From Liolophura sinensis (lineage: Eukaryota > Mollusca > Polyplacophora > Chitonida > Chitonidae), in the NCBI RefSeq assembly GCF_032854445.1, contig NC_088302.1:44986521-45050520 (forward strand): a DNA stretch of 64,000 nt. The letters run 5' to 3'. Of the stretch, positions 1 through 12,000 are shown in pieces. Numbering within the stretch: the stretch's first letter is position 1; the number at the start of each line of letters is the position of its first letter. Under the pieces are notes generated by a model. The model was given only the letters and a program-made list of their open reading frames with translations, searched no databases and was not told where the DNA came from. The position numbers and the translations under genes were made by a program.

Positions 1-696
1 GTAGCAATGGTAGTTACTTGCATGCACATAACTCTACGTGCGCTGCATTTGTGAAACGCGGTGCCCCTGAGCAGTTGGGGTGTCTGGTTACAATGAGATG
101 CTGGTATTACAAACCAAAGCACTGCTTAAGTTTCAACGCACATCATCCATGACCTTGTATTTTGTGCAATCTAGCATGTTCTCCTGACACAGAAGGTCCA
201 AATTATAGAACTCACCAAATGTCCGCCAAACAGTGTGGAAACATTATACGTAGTTCTTATAGGGATATTGAACTTGTGAAAATCATGGAATTTTAGATGA
301 AAAAGTAGTGGAAAGTGCATACTCACGAAAATGTTAAAAATTCCCGTCAGAAAGAATCAGGTCGTAATACATTAGTATTATTTGAAATGACAAGATGGTG
401 TCTATGGGATGATGTGTTATTTATTCCCTATTTTAAAGCTGTGGAAACCACTTTTAAAGCTGTATAGGCCTATGCGACGTAGAATAGTGTATGTGTTACT
501 TATATAGACTGCTCCCCGTGACTGCGGGAGCCGAGATCGCAACATTTATATTTACCCTGAAAATGGCGTTTAAAACGTTTGAAATCGTATTTAAAGCTTT
601 GGAAATCATTTTTAAATACTAATGAAATTGATAAAATTTGACCGCTGATTCTATGGTCAATACTGTAGTAGAACAATTTCAGTTTGAACATCCGGT

Positions 697-800
697 GGTT
701 TCGGTGGCCTAATGATTAGAGCTTCCACCTTCGAAGCCGGTGTTGGTGTCATATCAGGCTCTAAAAATGGCACTTATTGCTGCCTCATTTGGTGCTCAGT
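697..800 (+). repeat. tRNA-derived SINE head, truncated (family D)
   Basis: The stretch begins 'ggtggcctaatgattagagc', a degenerate tRNA-like A-box region, continues through a gaagccgg segment and ends with 'aaaaatggcacttattgctg'. That order resembles a common molluscan SINE whose head reads like 'ggtggcctagtggttagagc' (recalled from general familiarity). It is cut off near 800 by a piece of another SINE tail in the opposite orientation (about 801-830). It is too degraded to be a working tRNA gene. Confidence 0.55.
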
Positions 801-1422
801 TATTTATTTATTTCATTGGTGTTTTACGTCGTGTTTCACGTGCCCACAGTCCTTGAAACTCCTTGAAAAATACAATTTCATTTCCAAGTACTTGAAAGTC
901 CTTCAAAAAGACAAATACTCCTGGAAACTCCTTGAAAATTTTAGTTTGTCCAGAACTTAAATATTGTCTGCTGATCGCCGAGTCTGTATATCAGGAGCTC
1001 GCTCATAATTCTCCTATAATCAGGGCTTCCGCTCGCACTCGCCATCGTCACAAATTTAGAACAATTGTTTGAAATGGTGATAAAATTTGAAAAAAATGCG
1101 AATATTTTTGGCGAGAAATTTATTTACTTAAGAAAAAACACAAAAGTTATACAAAATCTACCTTGACAGTTTTCTGGGGCTGTTTAGCAGATTTTCGCAA
1201 TTTTTTCTTGTGAAAATTATCCACTTACTTTCATTTCAAACGTCCTCATCTCGGCGAAACAACAACAACACAAAGGTATGGGGATTACTTGACAGAAATC
1301 TACAAATGGGGTCCAGTATTGTTGCAGGTTGACATATTAAATAACGCTTGAAATCATTTATGTTAAATAACGAATGAGATTCATGGCATTTTGACAGATG
1401 CCTTTCATCGTCAATTGTACAA

Positions 1423-1506
1423 CCCCCCCCCCCCCCCAAAAAAAATAAGGGATAATAAAAAAATTAAACTTTTCCGCTTAGTAAACTATTTTTTTTGGGG
1501 GGGGGG
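1423..1506. repeat. Homopolymer inverted repeat C15A8 / T8G10
   Basis: Fifteen C followed by eight A (1423-1445) are matched on the other side of a 43 bp spacer by eight T followed by ten G (1489-1506). The arms can pair as an 18 bp stem. No coding potential. Confidence 0.8.
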
Positions 1507-2649
1507 TGATTAGAAGTAAATTAATGTTTCAGAATATGTGCCGTTACATAAATGAGTACGCCGTCTGGTTTTCTCCTGTCAGACTGTGTTACACCAATGT
1601 GGTGGTCATAATGTTGCATTTAAATAAACTGAATTTACAAATTAATTTCGTAACAAATTTTTCTGATAGGGGAAATTACATTTTATTAGGACCCTACAGA
1701 TAGGTTGAAAAAGGGATTGATTTTTTTTTTCAAAAAACAAAAACACGCTGCCAAGCACTGGTCCATTATCTTGAGGGCATATTTTCTAAATGTAACATTT
1801 GATAAACTCCAGATATAGCTGGAAGAGGCCAAACTGATTCTAGCAGTTACACCAAGGCAGATAAAAATGAGTTGCAGGCCTACAAGAGTCATGTCCGCTA
1901 AGGAAGTATGGCTAAAGAAAAACAGAATTTAGTACAAAATCGGATGAGTGGCTATAGTGACTGGGTGAAAAAAATAGTAAAAATACTAACCCAGAGGAAG
2001 CCCTGCATAATGATATATGGCGTTGGTTTTTTTACCGAGCCAAGGCCGGGTCAAAGAATGTGTCGCATTACAGAGGTGAAGGGCAGATATTTCTTGCAAA
2101 AGCAAGCGTACTATTTAATATACTGTTACGTGAACGACTGCCGTCAGCTTCTAAATTTAGCTTACCACTGTTTACATATGCTGAGTTCAGGGCCTGCTGT
2201 CTGCCTCTGCCATAGAATGTTCCAGAATACCCTCAGTTCGGGTCCTGTTTGTTTACAACAAGTGTTCAAGAATTTTCTTATTCTAGGAAATTCCACCAGT
2301 CTATATAAGACCTATGAAAGCAGGTCAAAGGGGGAGAAAGGAGAATTTGGATGCTTTCGCTGTGTGTTACCTTAGAAGGCCTTTTGTGCTGAATTTTGGT
2401 GTCTTTATAGCCTCTGGCTTTGTTATATCCTATCTCCACCGAGCCCTTGTTCGGTCTGAACTTGTATACTTCATTTGTGCTCTTGTGTACACAGTGCTTA
2501 TTAGTACACGGACCCTGTCTGTGGAATTTTGTGTATATTTCGTCATACACTCAGTTATACTGTGGATTTCCCCTCTTATGAATATTGCCTCTGTGCATTT
2601 ATGCCTGTATGGTTTCAGCATTGTGGAATATATGCGTCCGTTTTTAACT

Positions 2650-2940
2650 TGACACCGTGGAGCGGTGTCATGTCTGTTGTCTTCGGCATGACATGCCAAC
2701 TTTAGTGGTGGCAGCACTTTGGCATCTTCATTTAATGAAGATAGCGATGTCCAACATCGAAGCCTGTAGAAGTATCAACCTTGCTGACTGGAAGATGCAC
2801 TTCGGCGGCATGGACTAACCTTGCCACAAAAGGGTACAGTGCATGTGTATATTTACACATCTAACAGCTCCTCGTCGTCACATGACTGAAGAATTGTTAG
2901 GTACGACGTAAAACCTAAGCATACATACACATACATACAT
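2650..2940 (+). repeat. SINE-like dispersed repeat (family C)
   Basis: The 3' part reads '...gctcctcgtcgtcacatgac', then a 'gaagaattgttaggtacgac' segment, then 'gtaaaacctaagcatacata', ending in (cata)n. A second copy in the opposite orientation lies at 43424-43620; its reverse complement shares the blocks 'cagcagcactttggcggcat', 'cttgccacaa'-like, 'gtgcatgt', 'aattgt' and the (cata)n end. Two diverged copies sharing a common 3' end support a dispersed retroposon family. No internal coding. Confidence 0.65.
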
Positions 2941-3449
2941 CAGTTAGTATTTTCTTTTGTTATGAATAAAGTTTTGGACTTAAGTCCAAAAATACTCGTG
3001 AAACGAAGGACTTGCAGTTGGAGATCACCTTCCTTCCATCATTATAAGGCATGTGATTGAAACTCTGTGTATCCAATGCATATTATGGGAAGGTTTGTCA
3101 TTACTTTGCCAAACGCTATATGGTGATTTACTCTGATTTACTCTGGTTTACTCTTCCCTTTAGCTTAACAGCCTTTTATAACACACCAATCGTGCAATTA
3201 AATTAATAAGTATATAGCACTAATTGTTGGATAAGAATTATACATGCATGCACTTGTGTTAATCGATAGATGCGATGGAATAAAGCGATGGTGAGTAGTT
3301 GTGGGGAGCAACTTGGTGAGTGGGGAGGCAGACTCCAGCTTTTATTGCTTTGGCTGAAGCTTGGTCAGGAGGTTTGCCACGCACGGGTCTGGCTAAAGGT
3401 GGTTGTTAAACAAGTACACCATTCAAATTACTAAACAAAGTCGAGGTGC

Positions 3450-3461
3450 TTATATATATAT

Positions 3462-3516
<55 letters not shown>
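3450..3516. repeat. (TA)n microsatellite
   Basis: Alternating TA with one interruption 'caaa' near 3463. Reading frames through it give only Tyr-Ile repeats on both strands and are not genes. Confidence 0.95.
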
Positions 3517-3517
<1 letters not shown>

Positions 3518-3827
3518 GCAAACAATATAACTTTTCTCAGCCAGTGAGCTTGAAACCGGAAAGCCCGCCCGACGAACCAGACGGCAAGATTTCCGGGAAC
3601 CATGCATGAGATAGTTATACATCATATGCAATATCGCATTCCAATCAAATAAATAAATATATACTCTGTATAGCTATCCGACCATCTGTTAATCAGTAAG
3701 AGAGCTACGGTATATGTTTGTCGTATCTAACGAAGGTTATCCTTTGCAGCTGAATCGTCGATACTTGTACACTGCAAATTCCCACACCTAAGTCTGACAC
3801 AATTTTACATGTATAAATTATAACACA

Positions 3828-3833
3828 TTTATT
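3828..3833 (-). terminator. Poly(A) signal of the minus-strand SDR gene
   Basis: AATAAA on the minus strand, about 50 bp past the stop codon of the KDEL-ended reductase gene. Its position fits a short 3' UTR. Confidence 0.6.
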
Positions 3834-3883
3834 ACACCATTCACGCGTCCACGCTTTCAGTTCCTCACTTTGCAAAGCTATTT

Positions 3884-5185
3884 TTACAGCTCATCTTTTC
3901 TGATACCCAAATCAACACCGTATTCGTTCAATATAGCCCTTTTAACGTCATCGCCTTCTGGGTTATTTGTCAAGGAACTTTGCAACATGTTGACCACCGC
4001 ATTTCTTTCCCGCGAAAAATATGGGTTTTTGATAGCTTCTTCGTAAAAGTTGACAGTTTTAGTGATGGCGTAATCGAGCCGAACTGGCATCCACCCTAAT
4101 CTGTCCTCTGCTTTCTGGGTGCTGATTGGTCCTCGCGACACAGACGGGTATAGGTAAATGGCGTCCTCTGCCTCGCTTGGACTTACCAGTAAATCCGTCA
4201 CGTTCAATTTTCTGGCAATTAAATCCAACACTTCTTTTAATGTTGGTGTTTCAAAGAAGGCCAAGTTGTAGATTTCATTGATGTAATCGTCTTGGTCACT
4301 GATTACCATAGAAACTATAAGGCTAGCAACATCTTCGACAAAAACCAAACTAATTGGACGGTCGAGAAGTCCCGAAGGCACGGAAAGTGGAAGAACCAAA
4401 TGTCTGTGAAGGCGAATCCACAATTGATAGATCCACCATCGGTGTGTGGTATCTCTCGGTCCAATCACATCTGGTAGGCGTAATATGACGTAATCCGGGC
4501 CGTCATCACGGTGAGTTTTGATGATCTCCTCCTCACACTGGAGTTTTCTGTGACCATAATCCTCCCTGGCGTTAAGCCTTTCCTGTTCGTCAGTGGCCTC
4601 GGGTCTGTTGGCGTCTGACTCCAGTAACCCCATGTCCCTGACGGGAATCCTATTGCACACCTCATACACTGAGTCTGTACTTATGTACACATACAGTCTA
4701 ACTCGACCCGCCAGCAAGTAGAGCGTGTCACCAAGCGAGAATGGATGGTAACCGCTGAAGTCTATAACTGCATCGAAATATAGGTCGTGCACCGACTGCA
4801 TATATTCCACGAATGGAGCACAGTTCCTCAGAGTTTGCATTCTGTCGCATTTGAGGTGTTTAACATAGGGCTGAATTCTGACCGAGGAGTCCCAGTACCA
4901 GTGTCCCCTGCTGACTAGTGTGATTGTGTGGTCCGAGCCATGCCCCAGTATCCCGGCCACCGTCTCCGCCCCTAGGAAACCATTCCCCCCGAACACCAAC
5001 ACATTCTTCTGTTTCCCACGAGGGGACGATTCCGCGATGGCAACGAGCAATGCATAAAAGATTGCATAAAGGGACTTGGACACTGAAACTTCTCGAGTTT
5101 TGGCAGGAGTTAAACACACCATGACTGAACTTATCCCTCTCAGTACTGATGCGGCCCTTTCTAAGGAAACGAGCCACGAGTACAA
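3884..5185 (-). CDS. Extended SDR / NAD-dependent epimerase-like protein with C-terminal KDEL
   Basis: An uninterrupted 433-codon frame encodes a Rossmann-fold short-chain dehydrogenase/reductase of the extended (epimerase/dehydratase) type. Visible features are the dinucleotide-binding motif GGNGFLG at residues 66-72, a serine/threonine cluster ISTDSVYEV around 168-176, and the catalytic-type Tyr210-Gly-His-Arg-Lys214 (YxxxK). The later LRLPDVIGPR segment fits the extended-SDR core. A hydrophobic stretch at 38-51 precedes the fold, and the last four residues are KDEL, the classic ER-retrieval signal. I infer an ER-luminal or ER-membrane enzyme; the substrate is unknown. The first ATG (5185) gives a long leader. 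The second in-frame ATG (5122, residue 22) would put the hydrophobic segment nearer the N-terminus like a signal peptide and may be the real start. No intron is evident. A G19 run at 5290-5308 lies about 100 bp upstream. Confidence 0.85.
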   Translation of the reverse strand: MYSWLVSLERAASVLRGISSVMVCLTPAKTREVSVSKSLYAIFYALLVAIAESSPRGKQKNVLVFGGNGFLGAETVAGILGHGSDHTITLVSRGHWYWDSSVRIQPYVKHLKCDRMQTLRNCAPFVEYMQSVHDLYFDAVIDFSGYHPFSLGDTLYLLAGRVRLYVYISTDSVYEVCNRIPVRDMGLLESDANRPEATDEQERLNAREDYGHRKLQCEEEIIKTHRDDGPDYVILRLPDVIGPRDTTHRWWIYQLWIRLHRHLVLPLSVPSGLLDRPISLVFVEDVASLIVSMVISDQDDYINEIYNLAFFETPTLKEVLDLIARKLNVTDLLVSPSEAEDAIYLYPSVSRGPISTQKAEDRLGWMPVRLDYAITKTVNFYEEAIKNPYFSRERNAVVNMLQSSLTNNPEGDDVKRAILNEYGVDLGIRKDEL

Positions 5186-5225
5186 CTTCCTCTGCCTCAG
5201 CGCATGTGTACACCAGTCTCCGCAT

Positions 5226-5681
5226 CCTGACTAATTTTTAACAGATGGTTGTGTGTGTGGTTAGCTGGAGAGGTGGGGGCGGTGGGGCCGGGGGGGGGGG
5301 GGGGGGGGAGCTGTGAAGTGCAGAGTATAGAAAACTGCATATAGGTTGAAACAAATTAAAAGCTGCACAAATTATTTAAATATATATGTATTTGTTGGGC
5401 CTCTGGTCGGTGTTTCCAGTAGTAATATTTAGTACATATAATACACACAAAGGTCTGTTGATGGACTTCGATCTGAATGAATAAATGTGACGCAACTCAG
5501 AGAACACAAATAGGACTACATAGGCTGTTGGCATTACTTTGTATTTGTATCATACAGCTAGTACGTTCTGATATAGTAAATAAGGACACTTAACATATAC
5601 CATTGTTTAGATGAACGTTATTCGGAGGTACAACTAACTCTAATGCCACACTGATAAATAAAACAAAAATCGTACCGAAAC
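5226..5681. other. Spacer between SDR gene and tRNA-Glu
   Basis: Contains a long G run (5290-5308) and otherwise AT-rich sequence. It probably includes the promoter and 5' UTR of the divergently read minus-strand SDR gene. No open frame with support. Confidence 0.6.
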
Positions 5682-5691
5682 AAAAAAAAAA
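5682..5691 (-). terminator. Pol III terminator of tRNA-Glu
   Basis: Ten A on the plus strand make T10 on the minus strand, two bases past the 3' end of the tRNA gene. A run of four or more T is the normal RNA polymerase III stop. Confidence 0.85.
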
Positions 5692-5693
5692 GC

Positions 5694-5765
5694 TTCCCAT
5701 GCGGGGAATCGAACCCCGGCCGCCGCGGTGAGAGCGCGGAATCCTAACCACTAGACCACATGGGA
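5694..5765 (-). tRNA. tRNA-Glu (anticodon CTC)
   Basis: The 72-nt minus-strand sequence folds as a complete cloverleaf. The acceptor arms TCCCATG and CATGGGA pair fully, followed by discriminator A. The D-arm contains TGGTCTAGTGGTTAGGA, the anticodon stem is CCGCG/CGCGG with loop CTCTCAC (anticodon CTC, plus-strand 5730-5732), and the T-arm contains GGTTCGATTCC, which is also the B box. There is no intron and CCA is not encoded. All conserved bases I can check are present, and a T10 terminator follows directly, so the gene is likely functional. Confidence 0.95.
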
Positions 5766-5960
5766 CACTGCACAGCACGTGCTTTATTTGGCTTTATGTT
5801 GTTCTCATGTAAATTCATGCCCTGACAAATGTCTCAAAGCTGAATTTTTGGGCCAGCATTTTTTGTTAATATTGACTTTTTAAAACAAACATTTGTCACA
5901 AAAATTACTACTTCATTCGTTATACAGAAATAACAGCCCCGTATTGTTAGCGGTCTAGTT

Positions 5961-5982
5961 CACTTCCTGAGAGGGCGGGAAA
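5961..5982 (+). promoter_or_regulatory. ETS and E2F-like sites upstream of NEIL3
   Basis: CACTTCCTG (5961-5969) is the complement of the ETS consensus CAGGAAGTG. GGCGGGAAA (5974-5982) is an E2F-type site. They lie 58-79 bp before the NEIL3 ATG. Mammalian NEIL3 is known to be cell-cycle regulated, so an E2F site is a sensible element here; function is inferred. Confidence 0.5.
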
Positions 5983-6039
5983 GTTAAATGTTGAAACCGG
6001 ACATACAAGATACGTTGTGTGTGCATATTTCGTATCAAA

Positions 6040-9000
6040 ATGGTTGAAGGTCCAGGGTGTAAACTAAACGGAGAGAAAATTAGAAGCAAAGTCAGTGGCC
6101 AGAGTGTTGTAAAAGTCTGTTTCGGAGCAGGACAGAAGACTATGGCCAAACAAGCCAAAGTTAGTTCACCTAAATGGTTGACCATGCACATATCACGTGC
6201 AACAACAACATCGCATACTTGTGTAGCACATGAGTTTTTATCTGTCCGTGGTACAATCTGATCTCTCCACTTATGCTATATGCTATAGTATAAGTGGAGG
6301 AGAGACCATGTTGAACTACTGGTAGATAAAAGCTCCTGTGTTGTGTAACCTTTAGGTCAAAAACATTTTTATGCAAAGAATTTTCGGAACAAGTGCAGTG
6401 GACTGACAAAATTATGAGAAAATCAAAGAAATCTTACATCATATCCACATATACTTGTAGTATATCAAATTAACTCCCAAAATATAGGCTGTAGGTATAT
6501 GCGAATTAGCTACACGCAAAGCGAGAATCAAGTCCATGACCAGTGACTGATAAGCCATTTACACAATGTAATGGCCATGGAGTTATTTGTAATTGAAGAT
6601 AAAAACACTTCTCTGATACAAAATTAAATAAATGGCCTTTGATTCAGAACAATAACTAAACCAGAGTGCAATGGGACTGGCCCAACTTTCATTTTATCCC
6701 CAACATTGGAACTGATGATTTATGTTTTGGAGGTGAAAACTAATTGTTACTGATGGTGATATCAAGAATTGATGGGAAAAATTAAAAATGTCCAGCCAAG
6801 ACCCACACCAGTTTTCCAAAATATTCCCACAAACCAGGTATGAAGCACCGTTCACCCTTATACACATACAGGAGGCTGACAGAGTACTCAACCTCATTGG
6901 GAAGACTTTCTGTTCCATCTCTATATAATTCATAAACAATTCTGTTTACAGGCAAGCAGCATATGCTTGTTGTGGCATTATTAATCTGTTTAGCTGTACA
7001 TGTTACAATGTCGAGGACAGATTATATTAGGCTGAATGGGATGTACTAAAAAAAATCAACCAAAAATGTCTTTTGTAAACTGTACATCACTGTATTGAAT
7101 TTTGAACATGTACAAGATATTGCAGTTACATGTATTTTTTTTGTTTATCTAGGAAGCATCTGCATGTGGAAAAACTGAAGAGAATCAGAAGTTTCATGAG
7201 CTCCTAGGGCAGCGACTTGAAGAGGTCCAAACCCTGGGAAAGGAACTCTTTATGTATTTTGGAAGAGAAGTTTGTCTCAGGTTTGTGTTATGGGTTTGTG
7301 AAGTTTACAGCTTGGTTAATTTTGTTCTGGAAATATGCCTAGAGATACATGCTACCGTCATATAAGTGAAATAAATTTTCAACTGGAGTATGGCGCAAAA
7401 CACCAATCAAAAAAAAAAATAAATAAATAGAGATACATGTATGTAATTAGATAACTAAAACCAGGTCAGCTTGGCTGTTGTAAGTTGACATCCTGATGCT
7501 GAGCTAAGAGTATAGTTAACATTAACTGAGAGGCTTGTCTGGGTTGTATTTATTAAATTCATATGAGAGCCCTCTGGGCCGAGATGGTTAGCCTGTCAGG
7601 GTAGGTGAGCCTCTCATACCAATGTTCTTGCTGTGAGACAGTACATGGGACGCTTTGCCAGCAACTTGCACGATTTCCATTTAAATCATCGCTTTCTAGA
7701 GTGTTATTGACATTTAGGAAAAACATTTGATCTCTTTGTAAAGTGTTTTTGACATTTTCTGAGAAACTTTGCAGAGTATGGCTGACATTTAGTGAAAGCT
7801 TTGTCTTTGGAAAGTGTTGTTAACAATTAGTGTGAACCTTCCCTTTGTAGAGTGATTGACACTTAGTGTGAACCTTACCTTTGTAGAGTGTTGTTGACAT
7901 TCAGTGAGAACTTTGTCTTTGTTGAGTGTTATTGACATTTAGTGAGAGCCTTGTCTTTGTCATGTGTTGTTGACATTTAGTGAGAGCCTGGTTCTGTGGA
8001 CATGGTTGAGTGGTTAACTAGTGTTTTGTGTAAGCACAGTATTATTTTGATTTATTGAGTGCTTTGTCTTTAAGAGTAATCAATAGCAGTGTTGCTTTTT
8101 CTTTCTCAGAGTTCATTTTGGGATGAATGGCTCAGTCCAGATGAACAAGAAACAGACAGACTCAGAAAGCATTAGTAAGAGATCTGTGACACCCTCTCTT
8201 GTGCTACAGATGTCCAAAGACAGCCTTGCCTTTTTTGAGTCATCTGTGGACATAAGGTATATTTACTTATGATACAATCATAACTAATGAGCAGTGGTCA
8301 TGTTGTTGTCACTGGAGTGTGTACATGTGTTGTGTAACACCTGGTTTCTGTGGCGTTTCAGTTTGAAGTAGTTGCAAAAAGAGTATAGACGACTTTTGAA
8401 AGGCAACTTTGGTCAAAGGGCATGTTGAAAGTCTTGAATGTTGGCTCTTCCATCCGTATTAGTAAACCAAAAAGTCAAGTGATATTTATTTATAAAATGT
8501 GTTGAGCTTGTTTACACACTAGGTTCCGCTTTTGAAAACGAGCATTGTTGGGCAACATTTTACTTGGGCAACATTCCTTTCTGCTTTTTTCAAATATTTG
8601 ACATTATTAGAGGCGATACACCATCTGGGCGATACCCTTGTGTTTTTGTCAGAATTATTAACCACAAATATGGCATGTGCAACTACCATACCCTGGCAAT
8701 TTAAATGGATTCTGTGTACAAATAAGGTTTTGACAGACTCGTGAAAATAGCTCAAAAGTAGTCCACTTTAAACTCTGTATAATTGTATTGAACAGAAACA
8801 TTTTGTAGTGCCTCTTGATCTCACGAATATGAATTTCAAAGAATTATTTACGTTCAGGTTGCATTTTTCATGTACTTGCCAAAAACCTTTTCAGAAATCA
8901 TTAAAATTATACAGCTATACTTAACCTAGGGCATTCTTTCTGTCTTTTGTACCCAATAGTTCAGGAAAGAACTAAAATGGCCTTGTGTCTCTACGCATGC

Positions 9001-12000
9001 ACGAACAGAATGTGCTCTTAGTGAATTCCATGCCCATCCCTTTTCATGAGGTTCTCCGAAACCCTCCAGAGCTGGGATGCCTGGGCTAAGGCTTCATTTT
9101 TATCTCTGCTGAGCACTCTTATACCTGTGTTAAAGACTGGGTTATTGTTGCAGGAAATGTCTGAGCCATTGTAGCAGTGTAGCTGGAACAGAAATACTGA
9201 TTCTGAAAGTAAGGCTGCCATGGCCATGCTTATATTGAGTGAAACCTATGTCATGTGTAATTGTCTTTACAGTTGCCTTAAGAAATCTGTTTTTCCTTAT
9301 GGGCATTACCATATAAATATATATATATATATGCTGAGCCTGAAGTCATGCACTTATGGATAGCTGATTTAAAACCCATCCATTGTAAGTTCAACCAATC
9401 CAGAATAAACAGCGCCTGATTTCGGTTGACTAGTTTTTTGTTTCCTGCAGAAGTGCCAGTTTGTGTCGAGCAAAGTATGAAGAGCTGAAGAGTTTAGACA
9501 TTTGCTCCCCAGTGTTCAGTCACAAGCGCGCCCTAGAGGTTATTCAGAGCCAGGGGACCAGCAAGTCCCTCTGTGATGTCCTCCTGGACCAGTCCATTCT
9601 CCCAGGGGTGGGCAATATCATCAAAAATGAGGTCAGTTCATTTACAGAACAACAAAGATAAATTTTATGTTTCATTCATATGTTTTTTTTACCCCTCAGC
9701 CACTATCGTCCCCTCAGCCAAGGAGTAATGTCGTAGCAGGCGACGTCTGTCTGTCCGTCTGTCCATGTGCTTGTAAACGCTCTGTCTTTAGAATGGTGCA
9801 GCCCAAGTTCACTAAACTTACAACACACTTACACCTTGGCATGAGGAAGGAATCTATTGATTTTTAGAGACCTTGACCCTCTTCCTTCCAGGTCATTGTG
9901 GCCAGTGTGGTGAAATTTTATAAAAGACTTGTAAATGCTCTGTCTTTAGAACGGTTTTGCCCAAGTTCACCAAACTTAAACCACAACTTTCTTCAAGGTC
10001 ATAAGTCATTTAAGTTACATTTTATATAAGAGGCTGCAATAGCTGTCCAAAATAAACAAAAGCGTTGGTGTCCTAGAAAGGTATTCTTCTGCTTCATGTT
10101 TCACAACTTTCTAAATGCCACTCGATGAAGATCTACACATTGTTACACACTACCATTAAGTTGGATCTGTTCATTACATTGTAGACGTACTCAAGACTGA
10201 GGGTTTTAAGCGCTTTGCACAGTATTTGTATATATATTAAATGTGCACTGCATACCATGAAACGAAAATTATGGTGTCTGGGAAGACAGTATCCATTTAC
10301 TTTTTTATTTTATTTGATGTGTTTTTCATACTATAGATAAGAATAGTTCACTAATTCAGTGGCGACTGTTCATAAGTGGAGAAAACCAGAGGAGGAACGT
10401 GAGAAAAAAACAACTTTCGAGTGCCAGACATGAATTCAAGCTACAACTGGATCAGTGGGAAAACACGAGTAGTCAAATGAAATTTGTGTCTGGATGTGTT
10501 TGAAACATTGTTTGCGAAAAGAATCATTCAATCAAACTACAATAACAATTTCAAACCTACATATACGTTACTGGTGCTATGGTGTCACACCTGGATAAGG
10601 ATTATTCATTATTCTTTTTTTTTTTTTTTTGCAGGCATTATTTGACAGTGGGTTGAAACCAGATACAAAGGTAAGTCTTTGAAGTATCAGTTTGCTTTAA
10701 TTCATATGCTGAAACCAATAGTCTGCTTAAATTGTCAGTTTCAGGTCAGATGTGTTGTATGTGTTGTATGTCAAATACTGGGAATAAGCCTCAATAAACA
10801 TGATGTAAAGCATGCAGAAAGTGAAAAGAATTGCAGTATACATGTTTTGATAATTTTCTTTGATAGTGTGGTAATATCTGATAATTTCAACTTTGAGCAT
10901 CGAGAGGTGATGACCAAGCTGTGATCCTGTTTTGTTGTCAAATTTGATAGATGCTTGTCTCGTTGACTGACATCACCTACTTAATTTGATAGTTGTGTGA
11001 GGAGGACTCTAGCAGGTGTTCTATTTGGTAGGCATGCGAGTTGAAAGAGGAGCACCTAACTCACCTGATAAAAATGACAAGAGATTTTTCTATGCTGTTC
11101 TATGAGGTAGGTTTTGCCTTATTTTATTCACGTTTCATAACAGCTCAAATACAATGGAAAAGTGGTGGATTAAATGATCTTTGCTTACTTGCTTAATTTG
11201 GTATCAACCACCTCCTTGATGATGAGACGATTTCTTGCTGATAGCAGTTAATAGCAGAAAATGCCATTAAATATTTTTTAAAATCTGAGTTCAGTTATCC
11301 ATTGACAATACATTGAAAAGTTCTTCCTAACCTGGGTGATACATGACTGTAAGAAAACATCCATTTCTTTTTTATTAAACCTGATCCTCAGTCATTGGGA
11401 AGAACCTTTGACAGTGGAAAAGTTTTTCAAGGTCATTGGGGTCATTTATGTTGTACATGTGACAGTCTTGTAAACACGAACTGTCTTGAACTCTGTCAGC
11501 AGTTTGTATCAAACTTATATTTTATCTGCAGTTTAATAGAAGAACCCTATTGTTTTTCATTGACCTTGATAGTTTTCTTCAAAGGTCAGTGGTCCTCTGC
11601 CTTTATTACCTTTAAAACAGTATGTCTTGAACACTTGTATCCAGGTTTACCACATGTGCAATTTATAAGCATTGGTAAGAACCCTATTCTTCTTGGGTGA
11701 CCCTGGTCAGTTTGTTTCAAGGTCAGTGGGATCATTCAATTTTTGTGACAGGCTTGTATTTAAAATGTTAACTCTTACCGCAATTTTCTTCAAACTTTCA
11801 CCACACTTGTGCGCAGTCATGCTGAGGAAACCTATTGTTCTTCATTGACATTGACCTATTTTTCCCTTGCCTCTGTTATCTCTTAAACACAACAGATCTC
11901 TGACAACTGTACTTATTGCCAAGGAGTATTTAGTGCATTGCGGAGTATTTCTCTTTTGCAGTGTCGTAAGAGTGGACAGACTCTCAGTAAGTACTACAAG

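Larger units (their letters stand above)
1..3800. other. Intergenic, repeat-rich, no supported gene
   Basis: No open frame here has a recognisable domain, a splice context or family similarity. The stretch holds a SINE head near 700, a reversed SINE tail near 800-830, a run of 'ccttgaaa'-type short repeats at about 850-950, a homopolymer inverted repeat at 1423-1506, a second SINE family at about 2650-2940 and a TA microsatellite at about 3450-3516. Open frames at 1908-2375 and 2314-2652 overlap each other on both strands and look like chance. Confidence 0.6.

Noticed and set aside
697-770. tRNA gene near 700
   Set aside because: A- and B-box-like bases are present, but no cloverleaf forms and the sequence continues as a SINE.
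1908-2660. Possible solo long terminal repeat or small gene
   Set aside because: A TATA-like 'ctatataag' occurs near 2300, but there is no matching second terminus, flanking duplication or element coding region, so I cannot support a fossil retroelement. The open frames overlap on both strands.
3403-3631. Tyr-Ile-rich open frames on both strands
   Set aside because: They translate a TA microsatellite.
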